Shown here: positions 43,631-52,505 of the stretch, piece by piece
Layout of the letters: each line of letters begins with the position of its first letter
Numbering within the stretch: position 1 is the stretch's first letter
Assembly (NCBI RefSeq): GCF_000829415.1
Contig: NZ_AP014637.1
Coordinates: forward strand, 5,535,001-5,599,000
DNA length: 64,000 bases
Direction of reading: 5' to 3'
Source of the DNA: Pseudomonas sp. StFLB209
GTDB lineage: Bacteria; Pseudomonadota; Gammaproteobacteria; Pseudomonadales; Pseudomonadaceae
Program-made: the position numbers and the translations under genes
The notes under the pieces: generated by a model
The model's database searches: none
Seen by the model: the letters and a program-made list of their open reading frames with translations, nothing else
Told to the model about the DNA's origin: nothing

Positions 43631-46231
43631 CTACCGCTCAAGTTGAGACAAACTTAATGCAAGCTCGTCTTTGCGAAATGGCTTGGTCAGTCGCGGAAGG
43701 CCGGGATCGAGCCCCTCTCTTTCGGCATAACCCGAAACAAGCAGGATCGGCACTCCAGGCCTGATGTCGCGGATCAAACCGGCCAACACGGTGCCGCTAA
43801 TACCGGGCATGAGGTGATCGGTTACGAGCAGATCCAGTGGCTGCCCAGTTGAAACCAATTCCATCGCTTCCTCGCCAGACGCGGCCTCAATTACGCGGTA
43901 GCCAAGCTCGGCCAGCATGTACGAAGTGCTTGCACGCACCACGTCTTCGTCATCTACCAACAGCGCGATCCCGCGTGTCGATCGTGGCTCCGAAGTTTCG
44001 ATGATACGCACCGTTGTTGTCGGCACTGTCATGCTGCGTGGAAGCCACAACTCTACGTTCGTCCCAAGGCCTGGCGAGCTGCGCAGAGTCAGCGCACCGT
44101 TCAACTGTAATGCCAGTCCGTGCACCATTGAAAGCCCTAGGCCAGTCCCTTTGCCGACACCTTTGGTTGAAAAGAACGGTTCAACCGCCCGGGCGAGTGT
44201 TGCTGCGTCCATGCCGATGCCGGTGTCCGCCACGGACAGACACAAGTACTCGCCTGTCGCCAGTCTGGAACGATGCCCCGGCTCGACCCATTCGGTGCTG
44301 GCCGAGATACGCATCGTTCCGCCCTCCAACATTGCGTCGCGCGCATTGACGGAAAGATTGAGGAGTGCCATTTCCAGCTGGTTCAGATCTGCAATCGCTG
44401 CCGGGAGATTCTCCGGTGAATCCACGACGACTTTGATTTGAGGGCCAGTGGTACTGGACACAAGATCGCCCATATCGCGCACCAACTTCGCCACGTCGAC
44501 TGGAACCGGTTGCAAGGGTTGACGGCGGGCGAATGCAAGCAACCTTTGCACTAGCGTCTTGGCGCGCTCGGCTGATTGCATCGCCCCAGCGATGAGCCGT
44601 TTCTCACGCTCGCCCCCTTCACCTCGTCGTTGGAGCAAGTCGAGCGTACCGACAATCGGCGTAAGCAGGTTGTTGAAGTCATGGGCGACACCGCCAGTAA
44701 GCTGCCCCATCGCCTCCATCTTCTGACTCTGCCGCAGCGCCTTCTGAGCTTCTTCGCGCTCGGCGATGGCCTGAGAGACCCGCCCTTCAAGGGTGGCATT
44801 GAGCTCGCGCAGTTCTTCCTCGGCAGCCTTGCGGTCGGTGATCTCGATAGCCGTGCCGGTCACGCGCAGACAGCGCCCGGTTGCATCGAACACGCCCCGA
44901 CCTTTTGCCGCTACCCAGCGAACAATGCCGTCCTCCCGACCAACCGTACGGTAGTCAACGTCGTAAAGCGCGCGATGCTCAGGATCGATAGCGGCGGTAA
45001 AAGCTTCAATCGTCGCGTCACGATCCTCGGGGTGCAAGCCATCATAGAAGTCCTGCAGCGTGACGGGGACGTCAGCCGATATGCCGAACATCGCTTTGGT
45101 CTGCGAAGGCCAGACCAGCGTGTTCTGCACGAAATCCACGTCCCAGAACCCCACGTCGGCGTGGTCAACCGCGAGTCGCAGCCTGGCCTCACTGCGGCGA
45201 ATCTCGGCATCCGCACGAGCACGATGCACGACGAGTGCGACTGTCTGTGCGACGAAGTCGATGATTTCAGTGTCGCCGGGCGTTGGCTCACGCATCTCGG
45301 GGTGGTGCATGACGAAAGCACCGAGTAGTGCGCCCTGCGCGGAGCGGATCGGAATTGACCAGCAGACTTGCAGACCTTGTTTCATGGCCAACGCGCGAAG
45401 CTCGACCCAGAGCGGCCCACTCGATATTTCGGGAAGGTTAGTCAGTGGGTCGAACAATGCGTCGGCAGTGCAGGCGTTCGTGTGTGCTTTGAGGGTAATG
45501 TCTTTAACGCTTTCGTTATAAGCGCCAGGAAGGCTAGGCCCTGCCCAGTGTTCCAACTGCTGGCCAGCTTCATCCAGCAGCATGATGCTTCCCAGGAACC
45601 GGGCTGAAGACAGCGTTTCCATCTCGCGGACAATGGCATCCAGCGTGATGCTGAGTGCAGTGTCTTCGACAGCCAGCTCCAGAATGCGGGTTTGCGCAGC
45701 CCCGATAGCCATCGCGCGGTTACGCGCCTGGGTAAGCCGAGCATTCTCGATGGCAATTGTTGCAAGGCGCGCCAAACTCTCCAGCCGCATAACGGTGTCG
45801 CCACCATGGTCGCCGACCGCCGACCAATATGCTCCGAGCGCCGCGACCGGAACAGGCCTGCCTATGGGCACCATGACCAGGCTGCGGACAAACGTCGGCG
45901 CATAAGCATCTTGCGGAATGCGCGGATCATCCCAGACGTCACGAATCGCAACAGTCTCACCGTGATGCATAACCCAGCCCGAAATACAGTGGTCGGCCTG
46001 AAAGGTCTGACCTTGCCAAAGCGGGGAGTCCGCATCTTCCGCAACATAGGAACAACGCCCTGCGTCTTCAATAACAACCGCGATGCCTTCTGCCCCTACC
46101 GCCGCGCGTGCGGTGTCTCGCAGTACGGCTACAACTTCGTCCACTGACCGTGCCGTGCTCAGTCGCTCACTTGCATTGAGCAAGTGGGAGAGACGGCCCT
46201 CATTGTTTTGATCCACTGAAACGGTCGACAA
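43631..46231 (-). CDS. Hybrid sensor kinase: GAF-GAF-PAS-HisKA-HATPase-REC
   Basis: About 866 residues if the TTG at 46229-46231 is the start (GGGAGA 7 bases upstream); an ATG at 46420 in frame would add 63 residues unlike the family. Domains: GAF (about 20-165, HCISGWVMHHGETVAIRD), a second GAF-like region (about 180-340), PAS (about 350-470), HisKA ([11 protein letters not shown]), HATPase ([14 protein letters not shown]) and a receiver (LLVTDHLMPG, LTKPF). No membrane segment. A cytoplasmic multi-input sensor, similar in its back half to the kinase at 1111. No partner regulator adjacent. Confidence 0.88.
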   Translation of the reverse strand: MSTVSVDQNNEGRLSHLLNASERLSTARSVDEVVAVLRDTARAAVGAEGIAVVIEDAGRCSYVAEDADSPLWQGQTFQADHCISGWVMHHGETVAIRDVWDDPRIPQDAYAPTFVRSLVMVPIGRPVPVAALGAYWSAVGDHGGDTVMRLESLARLATIAIENARLTQARNRAMAIGAAQTRILELAVEDTALSITLDAIVREMETLSSARFLGSIMLLDEAGQQLEHWAGPSLPGAYNESVKDITLKAHTNACTADALFDPLTNLPEISSGPLWVELRALAMKQGLQVCWSIPIRSAQGALLGAFVMHHPEMREPTPGDTEIIDFVAQTVALVVHRARADAEIRRSEARLRLAVDHADVGFWDVDFVQNTLVWPSQTKAMFGISADVPVTLQDFYDGLHPEDRDATIEAFTAAIDPEHRALYDVDYRTVGREDGIVRWVAAKGRGVFDATGRCLRVTGTAIEITDRKAAEEELRELNATLEGRVSQAIAEREEAQKALRQSQKMEAMGQLTGGVAHDFNNLLTPIVGTLDLLQRRGEGGEREKRLIAGAMQSAERAKTLVQRLLAFARRQPLQPVPVDVAKLVRDMGDLVSSTTGPQIKVVVDSPENLPAAIADLNQLEMALLNLSVNARDAMLEGGTMRISASTEWVEPGHRSRLATGEYLCLSVADTGIGMDAATLARAVEPFFSTKGVGKGTGLGLSMVHGLALQLNGALTLRSSPGLGTNVELWLPRSMTVPTTTVRIIETSEPRSTRGIALLVDDEDVVRASTSYMLAELGYRVIEAASGEEAMELVSTGQPLDLLVTDHLMPGISGTVLAGLIRDIRPGVPILLVSGYAEREGLDPGLPRLTKPFRKDELALSLSQLER

Positions 46232-46588
46232 GCAGATCTCCCAACGTAGGCCACAGAGACATTTCCGTGGGCGAATCCAAGATGCAGTTGATCCAAGAGG
46301 TGCTACAGGGCGAACCTCTGATCGGAGTCCAATTGAGTGTCTCAGAAATGTTACGGTTTGCCATGACTGTCTATCGGAACATCTCAACTTTATGCCATAT
46401 GCCTGGAGATAAAGCCTCAAGCCTATTCACGGCCCCACGTCTGGATGACTGAAGTAGTGGTTCTTCGCCGTGGCCGAATAAGAGCTACTTGGTGCACGAA
46501 AGCATCTATGAAAGTCAGGGCGATCGACTGATGGGCAGATGCGCTAATGGCCACCATGGACAAGATAAACCGTAGATGGGGAATGGCC

Positions 46589-46898
46589 TCAGGCTACATA
46601 GGATTCCAGCGCGCCCAGCGGGATATGGAGCAACTGATCGTCGGCCAGGGCCTCCAGCAGGTAGTCCAAGGTGGCGCGGACGCGCGGGGCAATCAGCGCA
46701 CGGTGGGGATACTGGATCGCCAGCTCGTAGCCACCTGGATGATGGTAGCGATGCAATAAAATCTTCAGGCGACCCTCTTGCAGGCTGCGCCATGCGAGGT
46801 GCACGGCTACTTGAGCGATGCCGATGCCATCGCACGCAGCCTGAACGATTGCTTCCGGTGCGGAGAGCGTGGCCACCGCCGAGTCCGCAGGGTCGAAG
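46589..46898 (-). pseudogene. LysR-type regulator, C-terminal fragment
   Basis: About 100 codons: FDPADSAVATLSAPEAIVQAACDGIGIAQVA, then LKILLHRYHHPGGYELAIQYPHRALIAPRVRATLDYLLEALAD. This is the end of a LysR effector-binding domain. It runs into the right end of element 3 at 46899. No N-terminal half appears beyond the element, where the fecI promoter begins. It cannot bind DNA. Confidence 0.85.
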
Positions 46899-47030
46899 TT
46901 GACATCCTCCCCCCCTAAAGAGCGGGGATTCCTACAGCTAGACGGCGATGCCCCGCCGCGAGAATGTTCAGGGCCGCGTTTACATCGCGGTCGTGGGCTG
47001 TACCGCAGCACACGCAGGTCCATTCTCTTA
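46879..47030 (-). ncRNA. Predicted TnpB guide-RNA 3' region, element 3
   Basis: Inferred scaffold: tnpB 3' end plus right end, ending GGATGTCAA. Guide read from the flank: CTTCGACCCTGCGGACTCGG, from the LysR fragment. The 5' limit is unknown. Confidence 0.45.
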
Positions 47031-47985
47031 TTCGCAAACCGGCTCTACCTTTCGGACTGCTGGTGGAAATGCTTCCACAGCACGAGCAGGTCTGGGTGGT
47101 ATAGCGCTCGGCTACAACCTCAAAAACAACGCCTGCCCGTTGGCATTTCTGCTCCAGCATTGTCTTGAGTTGGCCCCATCCTGCATCAAGCGTGGATTTG
47201 GCCATTTGAGTCTTTACGAGTTTGGCGCTGGCTACATCGCCAACGAAAATGGCGGCGCAGCGCTCAACCAGGGCGGTTGAGAACTTGTGTTGCGCATCCT
47301 TGCGCCGGTTCCTGATCCTGGCATGGAGGGCGCGAACACGTGCCCTCTTGCCAGCACACTGAGCGATGCCCAGCTTCTGCTCCAGGGTGCGATATTGGCG
47401 CCCTATCAGCACCTGGCCCTCAGACGTTGTCGCCGCCGCTTTAAGGCCCAGGTCGATGCCAACTGCGGCAGTGCCGCTGCACGGCTTGCTCTGAATCTGC
47501 ACGCAGATATTGAGATACCAGCGCCCCCTGGAATCTTCACTGAAGCTTCCGGCCCGCAGGGCGTACTGGCTTAAACCGTAGCTGTCCCACAGGCCAAACC
47601 TGAACCCGGCGAAATGAACCTGACCATTCTTGTATTGCAAGGCACGAGCCTTGAATGGAATCCAGCCCAGGCTGTACTTGGGGCTGCTCCTGCTGGACAC
47701 CCGCCAATTGAGCCTGGAACGCTTGAACTGCTTACGGGCCTTGGCGTAGTCCTCGCAAACCTGCTGCACGGTGGGCGAGCCGATCTGCACGCCGTCGCAT
47801 TTGCTTAATCCATTGGTCAGCTTTTGCAGGTCAAAACCGGAGAGCCACTGGTGGCGTTCCCGGATGGCGCGATGACTCGTTTCATTGCAGTAGTTCCACA
47901 CCAGATTGACCTCGCGCGCCATCGCAAGCAGCGTTTTCGCGTGCTTGTCTTTGATTCGGAGCTTGAGGGTCCTGGTGTGGTTCAT
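46915..47985 (-). CDS. tnpB: TnpB-family protein with relocated RuvC glutamate (element 3)
   Basis: 356 residues from MNHTRTLKL (ATG at 47985); an in-frame upstream ATG at 48012 adds nine. Numbering from 48012: RuvC-I Asp187 (VGIDLGLK); RuvC-II reads FVGDVAS, so the usual Glu is Gly258 followed by Asp259; Glu302 in VVAERYTTQTC precedes the zinc finger (Cys309, 312, 333, 336); RuvC-III is HDRDVNAALNIL (Asp341/343). Canonical TnpB has Glu in the first place and Pro in the second. The last codons (VGIPAL) form the right-end hairpin. Role: RNA-guided nuclease, activity uncertain. Confidence 0.88.
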   Translation of the reverse strand: MNHTRTLKLRIKDKHAKTLLAMAREVNLVWNYCNETSHRAIRERHQWLSGFDLQKLTNGLSKCDGVQIGSPTVQQVCEDYAKARKQFKRSRLNWRVSSRSSPKYSLGWIPFKARALQYKNGQVHFAGFRFGLWDSYGLSQYALRAGSFSEDSRGRWYLNICVQIQSKPCSGTAAVGIDLGLKAAATTSEGQVLIGRQYRTLEQKLGIAQCAGKRARVRALHARIRNRRKDAQHKFSTALVERCAAIFVGDVASAKLVKTQMAKSTLDAGWGQLKTMLEQKCQRAGVVFEVVAERYTTQTCSCCGSISTSSPKGRAGLRIREWTCVCCGTAHDRDVNAALNILAAGHRRLAVGIPAL

Positions 47986-48051
47986 GGCATGAATTATGGT
48001 TTGGTCTTTCAAGCTATGGGTGGCGTTGTCGAATCGGGTGGCTTCACTCAG

Positions 48052-48213
48052 AGGGTATCATCCAGACTGCTGCGTAAGCAGTTGGGGGATTTCCACCCCT
48101 GGCTCAAGCGAAGGGGTGTCCTCTGGCCGCCATCCTGCTTCGCTTCTAGCTGCGGCAGTGCGCCGATTGAAATCCTGCGCCAATACATCGAAGAACAGCA
48201 GACTCCCAATCAG
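48052..48213 (+). pseudogene. tnpA C-terminal remnant, element 3
   Basis: The frame encodes RVSSRLLRKQ, then RGVLWPPSCFASSCGSAPIEILRQYIEEQQTP, the C-terminal half of an IS200/IS605 TnpA including the catalytic-Tyr helix (QYIEEQ). The N-terminal HUH part is missing. Divergent from tnpB, running toward the left end. Confidence 0.8.
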
Positions 48214-48276
48214 GACGCCTGCGGCGTCCGCGCGCTCGACCTCGGGCTAAACCCCGAGGCTTCTCGCGCATATGGT

Positions 48277-48291
48277 GAAAAATAATTCTCA
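48277..48291. promoter_or_regulatory. Fur box upstream of fecI
   Basis: GAAAAATAATTCTCA matches 12 of 15 positions of the palindromic Fur form TGAGAATAATTCTCA. It lies 89-103 bp before the fecI start and partly overlaps the TTCAC next to the element 3 left end. Confidence 0.75.
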
Positions 48292-48379
48292 GATGGCAAC
48301 TATTCCCATTTAATTGCTGGCTCGTTATCCTGCCTCAGCAACAAAATCTCATGTGGCATGTACGAATGTTGCGGTGGCA

Positions 48380-48892
48380 ATGAACTGGAATCGAATAGAC
48401 CTGCGCTGGGCCTACACAGACTTGCTGTTGAGTCTGGGCCGCCGCACCGGTTGCATCCAGCTGGCTCAGGATGTGTTACACGATGCTTTTATCCGCTATC
48501 TGCTGGCTGACCGGCAGACGCGTATCGAGCAGCCCAATGCCTATTTGCGCCAGGTTGCCCAGTCTGTGTTGATTGACCACTTTCGCCATACCGGTCGCTT
48601 CTGCTCGCTGGACGAGCCAGAAGGTTTGGCCGTGGCCAATGATTCGCTGGGCGAAAATTTTGCACCCTCACCTGAACATCTGCTGGAGATGCGTCAGCGC
48701 CTGGAAGCGTTGCAACGCATCATCGACCATCTGCCGCCGCGTTGCCGCGAGGTGTTTTGGCTGGCGCGTATCGAAGGGCACAAGCAGACGGACATCGCCC
48801 GAATGCTGGGGGTCAGTCTGAGCGCGGTAGAGCGCCATCTGATCCGTGCATTACTGGATTTGCGCAATGCCAAAGAGATGCTAATGCCATGA
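48380..48892 (+). CDS. fecI: FecI-type ECF sigma factor
   Basis: 170 residues from the ATG at 48380 (MNWNRIDLRWAYTDLLLSL). Sigma-70 region 2 (VLHDAFIRYLLADRQTRIEQPNAYLRQVAQSVLIDHFR) and region 4 (LPPRCREVFWLARIEGHKQTDIARMLGVSLSAVERHLIRALL) are both complete. Iron-starvation sigma factors of this kind are repressed by Fe-Fur and activated through FecR when the receptor binds its siderophore. The stop overlaps the fecR start (ATGA). Confidence 0.93.
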   Translation: MNWNRIDLRWAYTDLLLSLGRRTGCIQLAQDVLHDAFIRYLLADRQTRIEQPNAYLRQVAQSVLIDHFRHTGRFCSLDEPEGLAVANDSLGENFAPSPEHLLEMRQRLEALQRIIDHLPPRCREVFWLARIEGHKQTDIARMLGVSLSAVERHLIRALLDLRNAKEMLMP

Positions 48893-49809
48893 GTTCGGTA
48901 CGCGAGCAAGCGGCCAGCTGGTTTACCCGGCTGTTGCATGCCCCAAAAGATCATCCTGATCACGAACAATTGCGTTTATGGCTAGCGGCTAACCCGGTGC
49001 ATGCCCGTGAGTACCAGGCGTTCTGCGAGTTGTGGGGCGACTTTTCGTCTACAGCCAACACCCAGGCACTTGCGCAAGCGATGGACCAGCGACATGGCCG
49101 TCGTACGTTTATGCGCCGCGGCATGCTCGGACTGGTGGGGTTGCTAGCCGTTGGACTGGCGTGGCGGTATCGCCAACCACTCGAGTTAGAGGCTCAATAT
49201 GCCACTGCTATCGGCGAGCGTCGCCGCATTAGCCTACCTGATGGGAGCGAGCTTTATCTGGCAGCGGATACGCGCCTGCATGTGCGGTTTGAACAAAGCC
49301 AACGTCAGGTCTTCCTGTTGCAGGGGCAAGCCATATTCGATGTTGCCCACGAGGCGAACCGGGCGTTTCGGGTCGATGGCGGCTTGGCCCAGATAACCGT
49401 ATTGGGCACGCGGTTTGTGGTGGCGCGCGACACACTCGAACTGCGCGTCAGTGTGGCGCGTGGCTCGGTAAGGGTAGAAAACGATAAAGGCAGCCTGGTG
49501 CTGACCTCAGGCGATGTTGCCAGCAGCCACAGCCACACGGCGCCCCGGCGACTTGATGTTGCTGCCAGCAACGCTTTTGCATTCGAACAAGGGCGTCTGG
49601 TACTGGAGCAGGCCGGGCTGGAGGAAATCGCTACCAGCCTGTCGCGCTACCGCCGGCAACCCGTGCGGGTGTTGCCGGGAAAAGGCAAACCATCGATTAA
49701 TGCCGTGGTGCAGTTGGATAACGTAGAGGGCTTTGTTCAGGCCTTGCCGTCCATTGCGCCTATTGAGGTCAGCAGCAGCGGTGGTGTCATTTATTTACGT
49801 GGTCTTTAA
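48889..49809 (+). CDS. fecR: FecR-type anti-sigma/signal-transfer protein
   Basis: 306 residues from the ATG at 48889. A cytoplasmic N-terminal domain (REQAASWFTRLLHAPKDHPDHEQLRLWLAANPVHAREYQ) is followed by one membrane helix (GMLGLVGLLAVGLAW). The periplasmic FecR domain carries RRISLPDGSELYLAADTRLHVRF and VLGTRFVV. It relays occupancy of FecA to FecI. Translationally coupled to fecI. Confidence 0.93.
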   Translation: MSSVREQAASWFTRLLHAPKDHPDHEQLRLWLAANPVHAREYQAFCELWGDFSSTANTQALAQAMDQRHGRRTFMRRGMLGLVGLLAVGLAWRYRQPLELEAQYATAIGERRRISLPDGSELYLAADTRLHVRFEQSQRQVFLLQGQAIFDVAHEANRAFRVDGGLAQITVLGTRFVVARDTLELRVSVARGSVRVENDKGSLVLTSGDVASSHSHTAPRRLDVAASNAFAFEQGRLVLEQAGLEEIATSLSRYRRQPVRVLPGKGKPSINAVVQLDNVEGFVQALPSIAPIEVSSSGGVIYLRGL

Positions 49810-49815
49810 GCCGTC

Positions 49816-49843
49816 GAAAATTATTTTTCATCGCGCACGTCAG
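49816..49843 (+). promoter_or_regulatory. Candidate FecI-type promoter for fecA
   Basis: GAAAATTATTTTTC followed after a short spacer by CGTCAG resembles iron-starvation-sigma promoters. It is 55-80 bp before fecA in the gap after fecR. Assignment is by resemblance and position only. Confidence 0.55.
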
Positions 49844-49897
49844 GGTTTTGATGTGGTGGCCCGTCAGTAGATAACTCCACCTCATATAAGACTTTCC

Positions 49898-52318
49898 ATG
49901 CCCTCCATGAACGTCCTCAAACCTCTTGCTCTGGCTGTTGCCCTGAGCGTTTCCAGTCAAGTCTGGGCTGCACCGATTGATCTCGACTTGCCGAGCCAGC
50001 CGCTGGCCACCTCGTTACGTCAACTGGCGGAAGCAGCTCACCTGACGTTGGCGGTAGACCACCGCATTGTTCCTGACCGTCTGGCGCCTGCTGTGCGTGG
50101 TCGAATGGAACCCTCCGACGCGCTTGCCCAGTTACTTCAGCGCAGTGGCCTTACCTACAGCCGACAAGGCAATACGCTAGTGATCTCGCGTCTGCAAAGC
50201 GGCGCTGTGGAACTGGGGGCCACTGATATCAATGGCGTCGCTTTATCCGCTACCACCGAGGGCAGCAGCTCATACACAACCGGCGGTGTCACCATCGGCA
50301 AAGGTCAGCACTCACTACGTGAAACGCCGCAATCGGTCACGGTTATGACACGCCAGTTCATGGATGACCAGAACCTCAACACCATCGAAGAGGTGATGAA
50401 AAAGACCCCCGGCATCACCGTGTATGACTCACCTATGGGCGGCAAGTATTTCTACTCCCGTGGTTTCCAGATGCTCGGCCAATACCAGTACGACGGCGTG
50501 CCTCTGGATATGGGCAACAACTACGTGCAGGCTGATAGTTTTAGTAGCGACATGTCCCTCTACGACCGTGTGGAGGTGCAACGCGGCGCCGCCGGCATGA
50601 TGAAAGGCTCAGGCGGTACCGTGGGTGCGGTGAACTTCGTACGCAAGCGCGGCAGCACCACGCCGCATACTGAACTCACGCTGTCAGCTGGCAGCTGGGA
50701 CAACTATCGAGGCCAGGTCGATACCGGTGGCCCGCTGAATGACAGCGGTACGCTGCGCGGTCGTGCCGTCGTTGCCCAGCAAGATCGCCAGTATTTCTAC
50801 GACCAGGCCGAACGTCAGGATCAGGTGCTTTACGGGGCGCTTGATTACGACCTCACGCCAGCCACTACTTTGGGCTTGGGTGTGGCATACGAGGATGTTG
50901 ATGCCAACCCCTGCTGGCACGGTCTACCGCGAAATAACGATGGCAGTGACTTGAAACTCAGCCGTTCAACTTGCCTCGGCGCTGCCTGGAACGATTGGCA
51001 AAGCCACCGAACCACGGTGTTTACCGATCTCAAGCATCAGTTCAATGACGACTGGGCGTTGAAGGTAGCAGGTGTGTACAGCAAGAACAGCCAGGACATG
51101 AAATACGCATTCTCTGAAGGTGCCTACACCCCCGGAACAACACCGGTCATGGGTAGGTATTCGGGTTTGTTCGACTATGACCAAGTGGATTACGGTTTTG
51201 ACGCTTACATAGATGGTCACTTCGACGCGTTTGGCCAACAACATGAATTGACTGTGGGCGCCAATGCCAGCCGTTCGCGCAAGGACGACAGCTACCTGCT
51301 GATCAGGCTGCCGCAGACGCAGAATCCTTTTGCCCCCAACGCACATATTCCCGAGCCCGCGGATAACTATTACGCGTCGAATTCATACAGCGGCGGGCCG
51401 GTGGACTCCACCACCCAGCAGTACGGTGCGTACTCCACCCTGCGCCTGAAATTGGCCGACCCTCTGACACTGGTGCTGGGTAGCCGAGTGAGTTGGTATA
51501 AGTCCGAAAGTGACTCCTACACCATCGCATGGGATTACGCCGAGCACAGTGAAAGCACCGAAACCGGTGAAGTAACGCCGTTTGCTGGCCTGCTCTACGA
51601 ACTCAATGAAAATCTCACTGCATATGCCAGCTACTCCGGTATCTTCACCCCGCAAGGGCAGTTCCGGGCCGAAGGCGGTAGCTCCCTGAAACCAATGGTT
51701 GGCGATTCGTATGAGCTGGGAATCAAAGGCGAATGGCTGCAGGGCCGCCTGAATACATCGTTCAATCTGTTCCGTACCATCCAGAAAGATCAGGCGCAAA
51801 CTGACTACAGCTCTACCTGCGCCTCGCCGGACGGCTATTGCTACGTGAATGCTGGCAAGGTGCGCGCGCAAGGCTTCGAAGCAGAAGTCAGCGGTGAAGT
51901 CATCGACCGACTTCAAGTGCTGGCAGGCTACACCTACACCCAGACCAAAACGCTGGACAACATCAATGCTGCCAGCGAGGGCGCGGTCTTCAACAGTTAT
52001 GTACCGCGTCACGTGCTGCGGGTGTGGGGCAACTATGAACTGAGCGGCCTGCTTGAGCGCTTTAGTGTCGGCGCGGGTGTGGAGGCGCAGAGCGACAACT
52101 ACCGCCTGAACAACACCGGCACCATCAAAAACACGCAGTCCGGTTACGCCTTATGGAATGGCCGTATCGGTTACCGCATCGACGACACCTGGTCGTTGGC
52201 CCTCAATGGCAACAACCTGTTTGACCGTCGCTATTACCAGAGCATCGGCAGAGAGGGCTTCGGTAACTACTACGGCGAGCCGCGTAATTTCATGCTGACA
52301 GTTAAGGCCGACTTGTAG
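49898..52318 (+). CDS. fecA: TonB-dependent siderophore receptor with signalling domain
   Basis: 806 residues (or 803 from the second ATG, 49907). A signal peptide (LALAVALSVSSQVWAAP) precedes the STN signalling domain, residues about 25-95 (IDLDLPSQPLATSLRQLAEAA, LQRSGLTY). The plug carries SLRETPQSVTVMTRQFMDD and VEVQRGAAGMMKGSGGTVGAVNFVRKR, and the barrel ends YGEPRNFMLTVKADL. The STN domain plus upstream fecI-fecR indicates a transduction receptor that induces its own gene on ligand binding. It resembles xenosiderophore receptors (FoxA/FiuA-like) more than citrate-specific FecA. Confidence 0.92.
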   Translation: MPSMNVLKPLALAVALSVSSQVWAAPIDLDLPSQPLATSLRQLAEAAHLTLAVDHRIVPDRLAPAVRGRMEPSDALAQLLQRSGLTYSRQGNTLVISRLQSGAVELGATDINGVALSATTEGSSSYTTGGVTIGKGQHSLRETPQSVTVMTRQFMDDQNLNTIEEVMKKTPGITVYDSPMGGKYFYSRGFQMLGQYQYDGVPLDMGNNYVQADSFSSDMSLYDRVEVQRGAAGMMKGSGGTVGAVNFVRKRGSTTPHTELTLSAGSWDNYRGQVDTGGPLNDSGTLRGRAVVAQQDRQYFYDQAERQDQVLYGALDYDLTPATTLGLGVAYEDVDANPCWHGLPRNNDGSDLKLSRSTCLGAAWNDWQSHRTTVFTDLKHQFNDDWALKVAGVYSKNSQDMKYAFSEGAYTPGTTPVMGRYSGLFDYDQVDYGFDAYIDGHFDAFGQQHELTVGANASRSRKDDSYLLIRLPQTQNPFAPNAHIPEPADNYYASNSYSGGPVDSTTQQYGAYSTLRLKLADPLTLVLGSRVSWYKSESDSYTIAWDYAEHSESTETGEVTPFAGLLYELNENLTAYASYSGIFTPQGQFRAEGGSSLKPMVGDSYELGIKGEWLQGRLNTSFNLFRTIQKDQAQTDYSSTCASPDGYCYVNAGKVRAQGFEAEVSGEVIDRLQVLAGYTYTQTKTLDNINAASEGAVFNSYVPRHVLRVWGNYELSGLLERFSVGAGVEAQSDNYRLNNTGTIKNTQSGYALWNGRIGYRIDDTWSLALNGNNLFDRRYYQSIGREGFGNYYGEPRNFMLTVKADL

Positions 52319-52354
52319 TGCAACTGAGCGCTCAGCGAGCGCGCTAGCTTTATG

Positions 52355-52505
52355 CTTCGCGGCTAAATTCGCTTTTGACATCCTCCCCGCCCTAAAGGGC
52401 GGGGATTCCCACAATTGGACGCTCATGCCCGAGCGCGAGAATGTTCTTTGCGGCGTTGACGTCGCGGTCGTGGGTGACACCGCACCCACAACAAGTCCAT
52501 TCCCT
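52355..52505 (-). ncRNA. Predicted TnpB guide-RNA 3' region, element 4
   Basis: Scaffold hairpin CCCCGCCC/GGGCGGGG at the right end, then GGATGTCAA and the guide AAGCGAATTTAGCCGCGAAG from the flanking REP. The hairpin is formed by the last tnpB codons and the bases just after. The 5' limit is unknown. Confidence 0.5.

Larger units (their letters stand above)
46899..48274 (-). mobile_element. TnpB element 3: IS605-like, tnpB intact, tnpA C-terminal remnant
   Basis: The 1,376-bp element runs from TTGACATCC (46899, right end) to a left end that reads CATATGCGCGAG on the minus strand after TTCAC (48275-48279). The left-end hairpin is CCTCGGG/CCCGAGG. tnpB is of the GDV type shared with elements 4 and 5 but clearly diverged from them. 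tnpA survives only as a C-terminal part. The left end sits 3 bp from the Fur box of fecI. Confidence 0.88.

Noticed and set aside
47824..48285. 153-codon + frame as a complete gene
   Set aside because: Its first half is antisense to tnpB of element 3; only the last third is a tnpA remnant, annotated separately.
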